Source: Streptomyces huasconensis | GTDB taxonomy: Bacteria > Actinomycetota > Actinomycetes > Streptomycetales > Streptomycetaceae | DNA: 64,000 nt | Direction: 5' to 3' | NCBI GenBank assembly: GCA_004010275.1 | Contig: RBWT01000013.1 | Span: forward strand, 1-64,000 | Shown: positions 27,994 to 37,805 of the stretch, piece by piece | Position numbering within the stretch: the first letter of the stretch is position 1 | Layout: each line of letters starts with the position of its first letter | Made by a program: the position numbers and the translations under genes | Notes under the pieces: model-generated | The model's database searches: none | The model's input: only the letters and a program-made list of their open reading frames with translations | What the model was told of the DNA's origin: nothing

Positions 27994-28857
27994 TCAGGGC
28001 CGCACGTCCTCCAGCCCGTCGGCGAGGGCGGTGTAGAAGCGGGCGTGTTCCTGGGCGCTGGGCGGGAGTTCGGGGTTCCAGGGCAGGGCGCGGACGCCGG
28101 GTCCCAGGGCATCGCCGAGCCGGGCCGCGTTGCAGCGTACGTCGGTTAGTACGAGGTCGGGCTCCAGCGCTGCCGCTTCGGCCCAGCCTGTCGTGGACCA
28201 GTTGGCGCCTTGCCCGGCCACGGGGTCCACCAGGCCGACGCCGAGCCCGGCGAGCGCGGCGAGGTCGGGCCAGGCGTAGGGCCTCGCCAGGTGGACGGCG
28301 TCGGGCCCCGCCGGGGAGAGGGCGAGCACACGCGGCCGTACCGCACCGGCCGCCACCTCGCGCAACCGGCGCTCGGCGGCTTCGAGTCCGGCCCGCGCAT
28401 CGGGCTGCTCGGGCGCTCCGAGGCTGCGCGCGAGGGCGTCAGGCGGTCCCTGATCCCGGCGAGGCTGCGGCCGCGGCCGACGTCGAGCACGGCGAGCGGC
28501 ACCGGCTTCCTCCAGGTGCTTGGCGGCCTCCGGGTCGATGCCGTAGACCTGACCGCCGCCGTAGGTGAGCGCGACGACCAGGTCGGGCCCCGCGGCGAGC
28601 AGCGCCTCCAGGTCGAGCGCGGAGCCCGCCCCGAAGTAGGCGACGCCGTCCGGCGGGAGGCTGCCGGACTTGGCCGGATCTGGTGCGGCGGGGTCGTCGT
28701 GCGCGGAGCCGAAAGCACCGACGGGGCGTATGCCGTGGTCGTGCAGCGCGGCGGCCGTCGGCAGGTACGCGACCAGCCGGGCCGGGCGGTGTGGGGCCCT
28801 CACCAGGTGGTCACGGTCGTCGGTGAACTCCCAGTCCTGGGACGTTTGGTGTGCCAT
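27994..28857 (-). CDS. Iron-siderophore-type substrate-binding protein lacking a signal peptide
   Basis: About 287 aa with the periplasmic-binding fold of siderophore/cobalamin (FepB/BtuF-type) binding proteins: RLVAYLPTAAALHDHGIRPV, ALDLEALLAAGPDLVVAL, and LAALAGLGVGLVDPV with EAAALEPDLVLTDVRC. Two compensating breaks near 28440 and 28520 hide LAVLDVGRGRSLAGIRDRLT. Start ATG 28857 (MAHQTSQDWEFTD) with GGAGGAG upstream. There is no signal peptide or lipobox, unlike true extracellular binding proteins, and no permease or ATPase genes are adjacent. It may act inside the cell or be a moonlighting relative. Confidence 0.75.
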   Translation of the reverse strand: MAHQTSQDWEFTDDRDHLVRAPHRPARLVAYLPTAAALHDHGIRPVGAFGSAHDDPAAPDPAKSGSLPPDGVAYFGAGSALDLEALLAAGPDLVVALTYGGGQVYGIDPEAAKHLEEAGAARRARRRPRPQPRRDQGPPDALARSLGAPEQPDARAGLEAAERRLREVAAGAVRPRVLALSPAGPDAVHLARPYAWPDLAALAGLGVGLVDPVAGQGANWSTTGWAEAAALEPDLVLTDVRCNAARLGDALGPGVRALPWNPELPPSAQEHARFYTALADGLEDVRP

Positions 28858-29169
28858 GGGCGTCCGCTCCTCCTGCACCGGTGCCGCGGCGCGGCCCTCC
28901 CCGCCATGGCCTGTTCCGCCGCCTGCCTGTTCCGCCGTGGCTGTCCGGTGCTTCTTGCCCGGGCGCGCACCGGCGTACACGGTTCGGGGCGCGCGAGCCC
29001 ACCCCGAACCGATGCGCGCGCCGGCCCCCGCGCCGCGCGCCCCGCAGAAGGCGCCGCCTTCGCCGTAGGGCCGCTGGACCGCTGGGCCCGGGTGGGGCGT
29101 ACGGGCCGCTTGAGCAACTGACGTACCGAGAGCAGGGGTTGCCGTCCCAGAGACAGCCCTCCCTCGCGC
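28858..29169. other. Intergenic region, no gene
   Basis: About 310 bases upstream of the binding-protein gene and downstream of the GNAT gene, both on the minus strand. No frame with recognisable similarity. A short hairpin GAAGGC-GCC-GCCTTC lies near 29046-29060. No iron box of the TTAGG..CCTAA type is visible, despite the siderophore-type gene it precedes. Confidence 0.4.
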
Positions 29170-29727
29170 CTACGGGGTGCCCGGCGAGTGGAGTCGGTGG
29201 AACTCCTCGGCGAGCAGCCCCATGACGATCAGGTCGCGGTGCCGCCCGTCGAGGAACACGTGCTGGCGCAGTCGGCCTTCTTCGACGAAGCCCAGTCGGC
29301 GGTGGAGCGTCAGCGAGGGTTCGTTGTGGGCGAAGATCCGCGCCTCGCACTTGTGGTAGCGCCGCTCGGCGAACATGAAGCGCAGCAGCATCACCACGGC
29401 TTCCGCCGCGTAGCCCTTGCCGCGGTGGTCGGCGCCGATCGTGACGCCGTACTCGAACCGGCCGGCCTGCGGGTCGGCATGGCGTGCGGCCAGGGCCCCG
29501 ACCGCCTCTCCTGTCTCCACAGCTTCGATGACCAACTGGACGTGGTCGCCGTCGGGTGCGGCGGTGGCCTGTTCCTTCGTCCACGCCTGGTAGTGCTCGG
29601 CGGAGCCGGGCGGGTGCGGCAGGTCCCCCGACCCCTCCTCCTCCGCGGCGAAGCGCTGGAACGCGGCCCAGTCATCGGGCTCGATGCCACGCAGGCGGAC
29701 TCGCTGACCTGTCCAGAACGCTGTCAT
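29170..29727 (-). CDS. GNAT-family N-acetyltransferase
   Basis: Intact 185-aa acetyltransferase of the RimJ/RimL-like GNAT group, transferring acetyl from acetyl-CoA to an amine, perhaps a protein N-terminus. Sequence: VRLRGIEPDDWAAFQRFAAE, then LVIEAVETGEAVGALAARHA, the acetyl-CoA pyrophosphate-binding stretch VTIGADHRGKGYAAEAVVML (R/QxxGxG/A type), and EARIFAHNEPSLTLHRRLGF. Start ATG 29727 (MTAFWTGQRVRL) with AGAGGGGG just upstream. A GTG at 29739 overlapping the upstream stop is an alternative. Only eight bases separate it from the upstream gene, so they form an operon. Confidence 0.9.
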   Translation of the reverse strand: MTAFWTGQRVRLRGIEPDDWAAFQRFAAEEEGSGDLPHPPGSAEHYQAWTKEQATAAPDGDHVQLVIEAVETGEAVGALAARHADPQAGRFEYGVTIGADHRGKGYAAEAVVMLLRFMFAERRYHKCEARIFAHNEPSLTLHRRLGFVEEGRLRQHVFLDGRHRDLIVMGLLAEEFHRLHSPGTP

Positions 29728-29735
29728 CCCCCTCT

Positions 29736-30086
29736 TCACAGCCAGCGCTCCGCTGCCTCCACCGTGTCGTCGAGGCCCTTGTTGAACGCGATGGCCGCTT
29801 GCGGGGAGTGGCGGTGGATCAGGTTCACGATGCGTTCGAAGAGCGGGAAGAGGGGCTCGGCCTTGCGGATGCCGGCTCCGACGATCACCACGTCCCAGGG
29901 GCGCTCGGTCAGCGAGGCGACGAGGGTAAGTTCCGCGGTCTCGTCGAACACGACCGTCGACACCGCGGCTTCGACGCCACGCTCCGCGAGCACGGCCAGC
30001 TCCTTGTCGAGCGCGGCGCGGACGGCTTCGGCGTCGGTGCCGGGCAGGGCCTGAGGGTCGTAGCCGATGACAAGTACGGAGGGCAT
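29736..30086 (-). CDS. Conserved alpha/beta hypothetical protein (116 aa)
   Basis: Intact protein starting MPSVLVIGYDPQALPGTDAE. Alternating strands and helices (VLVIGYD, AVSTVVFDE, WDVVIVGAGI, AAIAFNKGLDD) suggest a small Rossmann- or flavodoxin-like fold with a glycine-rich turn GAGIRKAEPLFPLFERIVNL. I know similar stand-alone proteins in Streptomyces but no assigned function. It sits directly upstream of the GNAT gene (stop at 29736, next start 29727), indicating co-transcription. Confidence 0.7.
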   Translation of the reverse strand: MPSVLVIGYDPQALPGTDAEAVRAALDKELAVLAERGVEAAVSTVVFDETAELTLVASLTERPWDVVIVGAGIRKAEPLFPLFERIVNLIHRHSPQAAIAFNKGLDDTVEAAERWL

Positions 30087-30133
30087 GCGGGCGACGGTAC
30101 CAACCCCGCCGAGCAGCGCCTCCGCCGCCTCCC

Positions 30134-30947
30134 TCACCTCCGCAGCCAGTGGCCCGCACCCTCCAGCCAGGCGGTGAACAGGGCTGCGTCGCCCGAGACT
30201 TCGATGCCGTCGGCCGCCGTCGGGGAGCGGCGCTGGTAGAGGAGGAGCAGCAGGTCGGTGAGAGGGCCGCGCACGGCCGTGCCCGCCTTCTTGTGCGCGC
30301 GGCTCACCGTGATGGGCGCGCCGGACAGGTCGATGAACCACTCCCCCGTGCCCTCCGGCGCGTCGGTGGCGTGGAAGTGGACACCGCGGCCGGGGCCGAG
30401 CAATGCGCGGTGCGCGTCCTGTGACTCGTAGGCCTGCGGCAGTGTGCTGAACTCCAGCCACTCGTCGAGGCCGTCGAGCGCGACGCCGGTGTCCAGGGTG
30501 TAGGTCCCGCCGACCGCGGCGGTCGCGTCGAAGCGGTGCACGACGGTCTCGTACGTCATGCGCCGCGCCCAGAACAGGGGTGTGCCGCCCGGGGCGGGCG
30601 TCCACACCGTGGCGTCCGGGCCCCCCTCGCGCAGCGTCTCGACGAGCCGCGCGGTGCTCCGCGTGAGCCGGGCGGTGAGCGTGGTGATGTCGTCGTCCGC
30701 GCCGGGCGTGACGTCGTTGACCTCGTGGTCGGGGACGGGCTCGGCGGCCCGTGTCCGCACGATGGTCTCGGCCCAGCTGCGCGTCCCGCCCGACGTGACG
30801 GAGCAGGTGGGCGAGGGTCCACCCGGGGCAGCCCGGCACGGGCGCGGCGGCGTCGGCGCCGTCGAGGGCCGCGACCAACTGGGCGGACTGGTCGGAGATC
30901 CGAGTGACATAGCGGTCGTACACCGCACGGGGGTTCGGACGCGTCAT
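30134..30947 (-). CDS. Mycothiol-dependent maleylpyruvate isomerase-family protein (frameshifted)
   Basis: DinB-like four-helix-bundle enzyme of the MDMPI family, about 271 aa, expected to use mycothiol and a bound metal. N-terminal domain: MTRPNPRAVYDRYVTRISDQ, VPGCPGWTLAHLLRHVG with the first conserved His, then WARRMTYETVVHRFDA (second His pair and Asp). The C-terminal MDMPI_C-like region is GEWFIDLSGAPITVSRAHKK and ALFTAWLEGAGHWL. One break near 30780. Start ATG 30947. A further in-frame ATG at 31070 overlaps the stop of the ABC exporter (ATGA) and would add 41 residues without similarity. Substrate unknown. Confidence 0.82.
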
Positions 30948-31066
30948 GCCGCCACGGTAGACGACGGGCCGGACCGTGGTGGGCACGAACCAGGGCGTGA
31001 CGAGGACGGCCGGTGGGGTGCTCGGGTCGCCGGGGAACGTGCCGTCCGGGACCTCGCCGCGGCCGC

Positions 31067-32974
31067 TCATGCCGACCCCGGGTTCGACGTCGGAGCCGGG
31101 TTCGGTGTCGGTACCGGGCCCGAGGGGGACTTGGCTGCCGGTGGTGACGCGGGCGTCGGGGTCGCCGCCGCCAGGAACTGGGTCGCCGCCAGTTCCCCGT
31201 ACAGCGGGTCCGCCGCCACCAGTTCGGCGTGTGTCCCCGTCGCCCGGACCTTGCCCGCGTCCATCACCACGATCCGGTCCGCCAGCATCACCGTGGACAG
31301 GCGGTGGGCGACCACCAGGACCGTCACCTCGCGGGACACCTCCGTCACGACGTCCCGCAGCGCCAGTTCGTTGACCGCGTCCAGTTGCGAGGTCGCCTCG
31401 TCGAGCAGGAGCAGGCGGGGCTTCCTGAGCAGCGCCCTGGCGATCGCCACCCGCTGCCGCTCCCCGCCGGACAGCTTGGAGCCCCGGTGGCCGACCACCG
31501 TCTCCAGGCCCTCCGGCAGCCGTTCGACGACGCCGTCGAGACGGGCGCGTACGAGGACCTCGCGGACCTCGGCGTCAGTGGCGTCGGGCGCGGCGAAGAG
31601 GAGGTTCTCGCGGAGGGTGCCCGCGAGGACGGGCGCGTCCTGCTCCACGTAGCCGATGGCGGCGCGGAGTTCGGGCAGCGGCCACTCCCGTACGTCCTTG
31701 CCGTCGACCAGGATGCGGCCGCCCGTCGCCTCGTAGAACCGTTCGATCAGACCGAACACCGTCGTCTTGCCCGCGCCGGACGGGCCCACGAAGGCCGTCA
31801 TGCCGGGTCCCGGCACGTCGAAGCTCACGCCGTGGTGGACGTGAGGGAGGTCGTCGCGGTAGCGGAAGGTCACGTCCTCGAAGACCACGGAAGCCGGACC
31901 ACCGCCCTGTCCCACCGCCCGCTCCGCCGCAGGGTCCGTCTCCTCCGTTTCGAGCCGCTCGGCCTGCACGATCCGTGCGATCGCCGCCGAGCCCACCTGG
32001 TACTGCGACGCCGCCTCGACCAGCCGCGACACCGGGTCGATCAAGTAGAAGAGGAAGAGCAGGAAGGCCACCAGCGTCGAGATGGATATCGCCCCGGACG
32101 CGACCCGCGCGCCGCCGATCCCGAGCACCGCGAGGAACGACACCTGCACGGAGAGCCCGACCGAACTCCAGGCCACCGACTGCCACTTCGCCGCCCGTAC
32201 GCCGTGCCGCCACGCGTCCTGCGCGGCCTCCCGCACCGCCTCCGCCTCCCGCCGCTCGGCACCGGAGGCCTTGACCGTGCGGAATGCCCCGAAGGCGCGT
32301 TCGAGCGCGGTCGAGATCGTGCCCACCGCCTCCTGGGCGCGCCGCGTCGCCTGCGCGATCTTCGGCATGACGAGGGAGACCGCGCCCCCGATCAGCACGA
32401 TCACACCGAGGGTGACACCCAGCAGCACCGGGTCCATCAGCGCCATCAGCACGATCGTCGCGAGGAAGGTCAGCCCGCCGGACGCGGCGGACACCACGGA
32501 CTGCGTCGTCACGGCCGCAGCAGCGTGGTGTCCGAGGTGACCCGGGACATCAGGTCGCCGGGCTGGGTCCGCTCCACCTCCGGGAGGCGCAGCCGCAGCA
32601 GCCGCCCGATCAGCGTGCGCCGGGCGGCGAGCACCACGGACTCGGCGGTGCGCTCCAGGACGTACACGGCGAACGACTCGATCACCGTGCCGAGCACCAC
32701 GAGTGCGGTGAGGAGCACCAGGATGCCGGTGATCGAACCGTCGGCGCCGAGCCGGTCCACCAGCGCCTTGGCCGCGAGAGGCTGCGCGAGGGCGGATGCC
32801 GCGCCGATCAGCGTGAGGAGCGCACCGAGGCGACGGCGGCGAGGTGCGGGCGGAAGTGGCGGTACAGGGCACGCCAGGTCTCCCCGGCCGGAGCCGCTCG
32901 GGGGCGGCGCCGGTCTCGGGGGGCTTCTCGGCGGAGGCTGAGGCTGAGGCGGGGACAGGGGCTGCGTCGGTCAC
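31067..32974 (-). CDS. MsbA-like ABC exporter, fused membrane and ATPase domains (frameshifted)
   Basis: Half-transporter of about 636 aa that exports substrates at the expense of ATP. Transmembrane helices include [56 protein letters not shown] and [19 protein letters not shown]. The nucleotide-binding domain has Walker [22 protein letters not shown]-loop [12 protein letters not shown], signature [19 protein letters not shown], Walker [15 protein letters not shown] and switch His VVAHRLSTV. Start GTG 32974. Breaks near 32880, 32830 and 32512. Its substrate (drug, lipid or peptide) cannot be told. The unusual Pro/Ala-rich C-terminal tail ([20 protein letters not shown]) is probably disordered. 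Confidence 0.9.
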   Translation of the reverse strand: MTDAAPVPASASASAEKPPETGAAPERLRPGRPGVPCTATSARTSPPSPRCAPHADRRGIRPRAASRGQGAGGPARRRRFDHRHPGAPHRTRGARHGDRVVRRVRPGAHRRVRGARRPAHADRAAAAAAPPGGGADPARRPDVPGHLGHHAAAAVTTQSVVSAASGGLTFLATIVLMALMDPVLLGVTLGVIVLIGGAVSLVMPKIAQATRRAQEAVGTISTALERAFGAFRTVKASGAERREAEAVREAAQDAWRHGVRAAKWQSVAWSSVGLSVQVSFLAVLGIGGARVASGAISISTLVAFLLFLFYLIDPVSRLVEAASQYQVGSAAIARIVQAERLETEETDPAAERAVGQGGGPASVVFEDVTFRYRDDLPHVHHGVSFDVPGPGMTAFVGPSGAGKTTVFGLIERFYEATGGRILVDGKDVREWPLPELRAAIGYVEQDAPVLAGTLRENLLFAAPDATDAEVREVLVRARLDGVVERLPEGLETVVGHRGSKLSGGERQRVAIARALLRKPRLLLLDEATSQLDAVNELALRDVVTEVSREVTVLVVAHRLSTVMLADRIVVMDAGKVRATGTHAELVAADPLYGELAATQFLAAATPTPASPPAAKSPSGPVPTPNPAPTSNPGSA

Positions 32975-33259
32975 GTCTGGCAGGACGCAACGGGAGGTGA
33001 TCCACCTGAGTCTCGCCTGACTTCCCCTGCGTCGCGGCGCACACAGGCCGTGTGCCCGTACCCGTACACGGATACGACGGTTCGCCGCCCCGCATGATTC
33101 GGCTCGGCTCTTCACTACCTCGGGCGCAGCCGGGAAGTTAAGCGATCTGTCGACATCGGTGCAGTGACGATTCTGCGTACGTGTTCCGCGCAGCGGTGGC
33201 GACGCGGGGCGGGCAGCGAGGCTCGCGTGGGCGAGGGACGCGAGCGGGAATGGAGAGGC

Positions 33260-35548
33260 GTGCGAACACGGGGTGACGGGGAGGACGCGGCCCGGCCGGA
33301 ACGGTCCGGCGGGCGGGCCGGTGGTCCGGATGTGGGCGGCGCGGCGGCGGCCGGGTCCGCCAGGGGTGGGTTGGTGGGCAGGGCGGAGGAGCTGGCGGCG
33401 CTTCGGCGGCTCCTCGCCCAAGGCAGGCTCGTCACGGTGGTGGGCGGCGCGGCATGGGCAAGACCTGTTCGCCGAGCATGTGGCCGCCGCGGTGGGGGGT
33501 TCGCTGCCGGACGGCGTCGTGCGGGTGCGGTGGTGGGACGGGGGTCGAACGCGTAGGCGAACGGTCGTGCAGACGGTGGCCGAGGCACTGGACGGGGAGG
33601 TGGGGCCGGGCGAGGACGCGGCGGCTCGTCGGACTCCGTGGGCATTGCGGGCGGCGGGGCGGCCGTGGGGGCGGCGCAGATCGCGGCGCGCCTGCGGTCC
33701 CGGCGCATGCTGCTGGTGCTCGACGACTTCGATCCCGTCCGGGTCGAGTGCGTACGTCTGGTGCGAGCGCTGCTCGAAGAGGCTCCCGCGTTACGGGTGC
33801 TGGCTGCCGGACGTCACCCTCTGGGGCTCGGTGACGAAACGGTGCTGCGCCTGGGGCCGCTCGCCGTCGCGGGAGACGCGGGGCAGGGCGTCAGGAGCCC
33901 CGCCGACGCCGATGCCGGTACCTATGCCGATGTGAGCTCGGAGGCGGGCCCTGCCGTGGCCCTGTTCCTGGAGCGGGTGCGGGCCGCCCGGCGGGGAAGC
34001 ACGCGCGCCGGCCTCGCCCCGGGACCAGCGGGTACCGGCGACGACCTGTTCGTCGTACGCCCGAACCGGCCCCGCCCCGCGGCCCGGCGCCGGAACCCGC
34101 CCTGACGGAGATCCGTCCGACCTGCGAGCCGCGCCGCGAGATCTGCGGACGGCTCGAAGGCGTACCGCTGGCCATCGAGTTGGCGGCGGCGCAGGCGGTG
34201 GACCGTTCCCTGGGCCGGCTCGCGCGAATGCTGGAGTCCGGGCAGGGCTGGCTGGCGACGCGGGACGCCCCACTGCGCAGGCACCGGTCGCTGCGGGCCG
34301 CCGTCGGCGCGGGGTACGCGCTGTGCGGGACGGCGGAACGCACCGTCTGGGCCCGGCTCAGCGTGTTCGCGGGAGACTCGACGCGGACGCGGCGGTGTTC
34401 GTGTGCGGGGGCGGCGGGCTCGGCGCGCAGGACGTGCCCGCCGCGCTGGCCCGGCTGGTCCTCGCCTCCGTCGTGGAGCCGGTCCACGACCCGGGCGGTG
34501 TGCTGACGCCCCGCTTCCGTATGTCCGCGGCGGTACGCGAGTTCGGCGCCGAACGCTTGCGGTCCGCAGGGGAGGCGGCCGCCGCCATCAGCCGCCACCT
34601 GTACTGGTACGGCCATGTCGCCTCCACCGCCCACCACTTGTGGAGCACCGGCCTGCACGAACGGGCCACCGCGCTCGTCCGTGACGGCGAGGCCGACCTG
34701 TGCGCCGCGCTCACCCGGCGGCCGAGCGGCGCGGACCAGGCGTCGAGGGCGCTCGCCCTGGCCGTGGACCTGTGGTTCTGGTGGGCTCTGTGCGGCAACG
34801 CCCGGGAGGGCCGCGAGCACCTGTTGCGTCTGCTGCCCCTGGGCCGGACCGATACGCCGGTCTGCGGGCAGGCGTTGTGGCTGGCCGGCTGGCTGGCCGT
34901 GTGCACCGGCTCCCCCGACGCCACCGATCTCCTCGGCCAGCCTGCGCGTGGCCCTGCTCAGCGGGCGACGACGCCACCGTGGGGAGGGTCTGCCACGTAT
35001 TGGGGGCGCTCGCCCTGGACGAGGGCAGGACGGAGCGGGCCATCGCGCATCTGCGGGAGGCCGCGGACACGCTTCCCGCACACGCGGAGCACGGCCCGCC
35101 CGCGGCTGTCAGCTGGGCGCTGCTGGCCGTGGCACAGGCCCAGGCCGGGCGGCCCCGCGACGCGAGGCGCAGCGTCCGTCGGGCCCTGGCCGGTTCCGAG
35201 CCGCGGCACGACCTCTGGACGCGCTGCATGACGCAGTACGCGCAGGCTCTCGTCGACCATCTGCGCGGGCGCCGCAGCCGTGCGTGGCGCCGGGCCCACA
35301 AGGCGCTCGCGGGAGCCATCGGGATGGCGGGCGCCGCGAGAGCCCCCGTGGCGCGCCGGGCCGACGGGGGCGGCGCGGCCCTCCTGACCGGGGAGGCGAC
35401 CGGCGCGGCCGACGGTGGGGCGCTCCCGGCGGTCACCACAATGGCCGGGCCGCCCGGAGCCGCGCTCGTCCCACGGCTGATCGCGGACATCGCGGGGGGC
35501 CGTCCGCCGAAGCCGTGCCCTACCGCGCGGCGGGGCCCTGACCGGTAG
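33260..35548 (+). CDS. NB-ARC/AfsR-like ATPase regulator without visible DNA-binding domain (many frameshifts)
   Basis: Long STAND-type NTPase pieced together from at least six frame segments. [20 protein letters not shown] and VTVVGGAG-MGKT-like Walker A (around 33440-33460) are followed by the Walker [21 protein letters not shown] and the sensor region [20 protein letters not shown]. Next come the winged-helix part [37 protein letters not shown] and [13 protein letters not shown], and helical repeats ([39 protein letters not shown]). This matches the C-terminal half of AfsR/SARP- or LuxR-type regulators. The start is uncertain (GTG 33260 or 33164) and neither gives a SARP or LuxR HTH. The stop is at 35548. 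Confidence 0.7.
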
Positions 35549-35697
35549 GACGACGTCTGCGGCACGGCAACGAGTACGCGACCGCGGCGCCGTACGCCTC
35601 GGGCCCCGGCGCCAGCACCCTCTGGTTGCGGTACGGGGCGCGGCGCTGCGTCACTTCCGCGCGACGTTCCCGCCACCCTGATCAACGGCACGGTCGA

Positions 35698-36924
35698 TCA
35701 GACGCGGACGACGGACTCCGGGGTGCGCGGCTCCGGTCGGGGGTCGCGCAGGATGCCGGCCGCGCACACGGCGACGACGCAGAACGCCACCGGCAGGAAG
35801 AACGTGAGGTTGAGCGGCACGAGGTGCGTCAGCGGTCCGATGACGGTGGGTCCGGCCAGCATGCCGAGGTAGCCGAGTCCCGCGACGCGGGAGACGTTGA
35901 CCCCGGCGGCGGCCTCCTCCGCGTGGCCCGCGGCACTGAACAGCTGGGGGATGCAACCGGAGAGCCCCGCGCCGAACAAGGTCCAGCCGAGGAGCGCCGA
36001 CGGGGTCCAGGGCGACAGCGCCGCGACCGTCAGTCCGGCCGCCGCCAGCGTCGCGCCGTAGCGGAGGATCGCCACGGGGCCGACGCGGGCCGCCACCCGG
36101 TCGGCGAGCAGGCGGCCGACGGTCATGGCGGTGGAGAAGGCGCCGTAGGCGAGGGCGGCGGTGGCGGCGGGTGCGTCCAGGACGTCACGGAGGTGCAGCA
36201 CACTCCAGTCGTTGGCCACGCCTTCGCAGAGCATCAGCATGAAGGCGAGGACGGCAAGAGCCCAGATACGCCGGGGAGTCCGGCGGCGTGCCGTCGTGCC
36301 GCCGCCGAGGGGAGCAGCGCCCCCATCCGGCGTCGCGTCGCGCGCGGTCTTCGTACGAGCGGCCGGTTCGGGCCGCAGCAGCGCGGACGCGCCAGCGCGG
36401 CGGCCACCAGGCCGAGCAGTGCCACCCCGCCGAGGGTCACCGCGGGGCTCCAGCCCCAGCTGAGCGTGCGGGCGCCGACCACCGCGGCGAGGACACCGCC
36501 GAGGGAGAACGTGGCGTGGAAGGCGGACATGACGGGCCGTCGGTAGCCGCGCTCCACCTGGACCGCGTGGGCGTTCATGCTGACGTCCAGGCAGCCGTTG
36601 CCGAGCCCGAGGGCGAGCAGGGCCGCGCCCAGCGCCCAGACGTTCGTGGCGAGCCCCGGGAGGACGACCGCGGCGCTGCACAGCGACGCCGACCGGCACG
36701 ACGACGCGGGCTCCGAGGCGGTCGGTGAGGGGACCGGCGACCTGCATGCCGACGAAGGCCCCCGCCCCGAGCAGCAGCAGGAGCCAGCCGAGCACGGCGT
36801 GACTGATCCCCGCGCGGTCCTCGACGGCGGGTATGTGGACGATCCACATACCCATGAGAAAGCCGTTCAGGGCGAAGTACGCGAAGGTGGCCAGCCGTCC
36901 GGCCCGCAGTGTGGTGGGTTCCAT
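35698..36924 (-). CDS. MFS transporter, YbjJ-like (frameshifted)
   Basis: Twelve-helix major facilitator, about 408 aa. Start: LATFAYFALNGFLMGMWIVH, IPAVEDRAGISHAVLGWLLL and motif-A-like GPLTDRLGARVVVPVG. The characteristic second-half-of-N-domain signature is MNAHAVQVERGYRRPVMSAF (YbjJ-type), followed by SLGGVLAAVVGARTLSWGW and the C-domain IWALAVLAFMLMLCEGVAND. Three or more breaks (near 36700, 36590 and 36290). Start ATG 36924. Divergent from a DeoR regulator with a shared 75-base control region carrying three ACGAACAT boxes, so it is probably the regulated target and may carry a sugar or sugar derivative. Confidence 0.82.
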   Translation of the reverse strand: MEPTTLRAGRLATFAYFALNGFLMGMWIVHIPAVEDRAGISHAVLGWLLLLLGAGAFVGMQVAGPLTDRLGARVVVPVGVAVQRRGRPPGARHERLGAGRGPARPRARQRLPGRQHERPRGPGGARLPTARHVRLPRHVLPRRCPRRGGRRPHAQLGLEPRGDPRRGGTARPGGRRAGASALLRPEPAARTKTARDATPDGGAAPLGGGTTARRRTPRRIWALAVLAFMLMLCEGVANDWSVLHLRDVLDAPAATAALAYGAFSTAMTVGRLLADRVAARVGPVAILRYGATLAAAGLTVAALSPWTPSALLGWTLFGAGLSGCIPQLFSAAGHAEEAAAGVNVSRVAGLGYLGMLAGPTVIGPLTHLVPLNLTFFLPVAFCVVAVCAAGILRDPRPEPRTPESVVRV

Positions 36925-36928
36925 GGCG

Positions 36929-36977
36929 ACGAACATAACGAACATGACACGTGTTCGAAAGCTTGCCTTACGAACAT
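36929..36977. promoter_or_regulatory. Triple ACGAACAT operator array
   Basis: ACGAACAT occurs at 36929-36936, 36938-36945 and 36970-36977. The second box also forms an inverted repeat with TGTTCG (CGAACA-N7-TGTTCG, 36939-36957). The array fills the gap between the MFS start (36924) and the DeoR start (36999), as expected for DeoR-family operators. Confidence 0.65.
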
Positions 36978-36998
36978 GCCGGGTGTTTGAATCGCCGG

Positions 36999-37805
36999 GT
37001 GACCAGGACGAACAGGGGCAGTACAAGCGGTGCTAGCGGTGCGAGCAGTACCAGCAGAGACCGACTGCGGCAGATCACCGACGCCGTGCGGGAGGCGGGC
37101 CGGCTCGGCGTCGCGGAACTCGCCGAACTCACCGGCGCCTCCGAGATGACCATCCGGCGCGACCTGGAGGCCCTGGCCGACCAGGGCGTACTGGAGCGCT
37201 ATCGCGGCGGTGCGCGGAGCCTGCTGCTGCGCGGGGAGGAACCGCCGTTCGCGCTGCGGGAGCAGGAGGGGCTGGAGGTGAAGCGGCGCATCGCCGCCGA
37301 GGTGGCCGGGCTGATCGCCGACGGAGAGTCCGTCGTCGTGGACAGTGGCACCACCTGCCTGGAGGTCGCCCGCGCACTGGAACCCCGGCGCCTGACCGTG
37401 ATGCCGCTTTCCCTCCAGGCGGTGAACGCGCTCAGCGGCGCCCCCCGGCTGACCCTCCTCGTGCCCGGGGGGCGCCCGCGCCCCGGTGAGCTGGCCCTGA
37501 CCGGCCAGCTCACCACCGCCTCGCTGGCCGCGCTGCGCTTCGACACGGCCGTCATCGGATGCTGCGGACTGACCGCGGCCGACGGCCTGACCGCCTACGA
37601 CCTGGAGGACGCCGCGGTCAAGCGGGCCGCGATCGCCTCGTCCCGCCGCGTCATCGCCGTCGCGGACGCGAGCAAGCTCTCCCGCACCGCCCTCGCCTTC
37701 GTCGCGCCCGCCACGGCGCTGCACGCCGTCGTCACCGACGCCGCAGCGCCAGACGAGGAGACCGACGCGCTGGCCGCGGCGGGCGTGACCGTACGAAAGG
37801 CATGA
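36999..37805 (+). CDS. DeoR/GlpR-family regulator
   Basis: Intact 268-aa repressor of sugar or sugar-phosphate catabolism genes. N-terminal DeoR HTH: LRQITDAVREAGRLGVAELA then ELTGASEMTIRRDLEALADQ and GVLERYRGGA. C-terminal DeoRC effector domain: VDSGTTCLEVARALEPRRLT, VIGCCGLTAADGLTAYDLED, AAVKRAAIASSRRVIAVADA, SKLSRTALAFVAP, the D(S/A)SK-type ligand site. I chose GTG 36999, since the frame open to 36951 runs through the operator region. The stop overlaps the HAD start (ATGA at 37802-37805), and an MFS gene diverges. Effector probably a phosphorylated sugar. Confidence 0.92.
   Translation: MTRTNRGSTSGASGASSTSRDRLRQITDAVREAGRLGVAELAELTGASEMTIRRDLEALADQGVLERYRGGARSLLLRGEEPPFALREQEGLEVKRRIAAEVAGLIADGESVVVDSGTTCLEVARALEPRRLTVMPLSLQAVNALSGAPRLTLLVPGGRPRPGELALTGQLTTASLAALRFDTAVIGCCGLTAADGLTAYDLEDAAVKRAAIASSRRVIAVADASKLSRTALAFVAPATALHAVVTDAAAPDEETDALAAAGVTVRKA

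Noticed and set aside
31229-32941. 570-aa plus-strand reading frame
   Set aside because: Shadow of the ABC exporter; the opposite strand carries all the ATPase motifs.
33260-35548. Full SARP or LuxR regulator of a biosynthetic cluster
   Set aside because: No BTAD, SARP or LuxR HTH domain can be found in any frame, and no biosynthetic genes are nearby.
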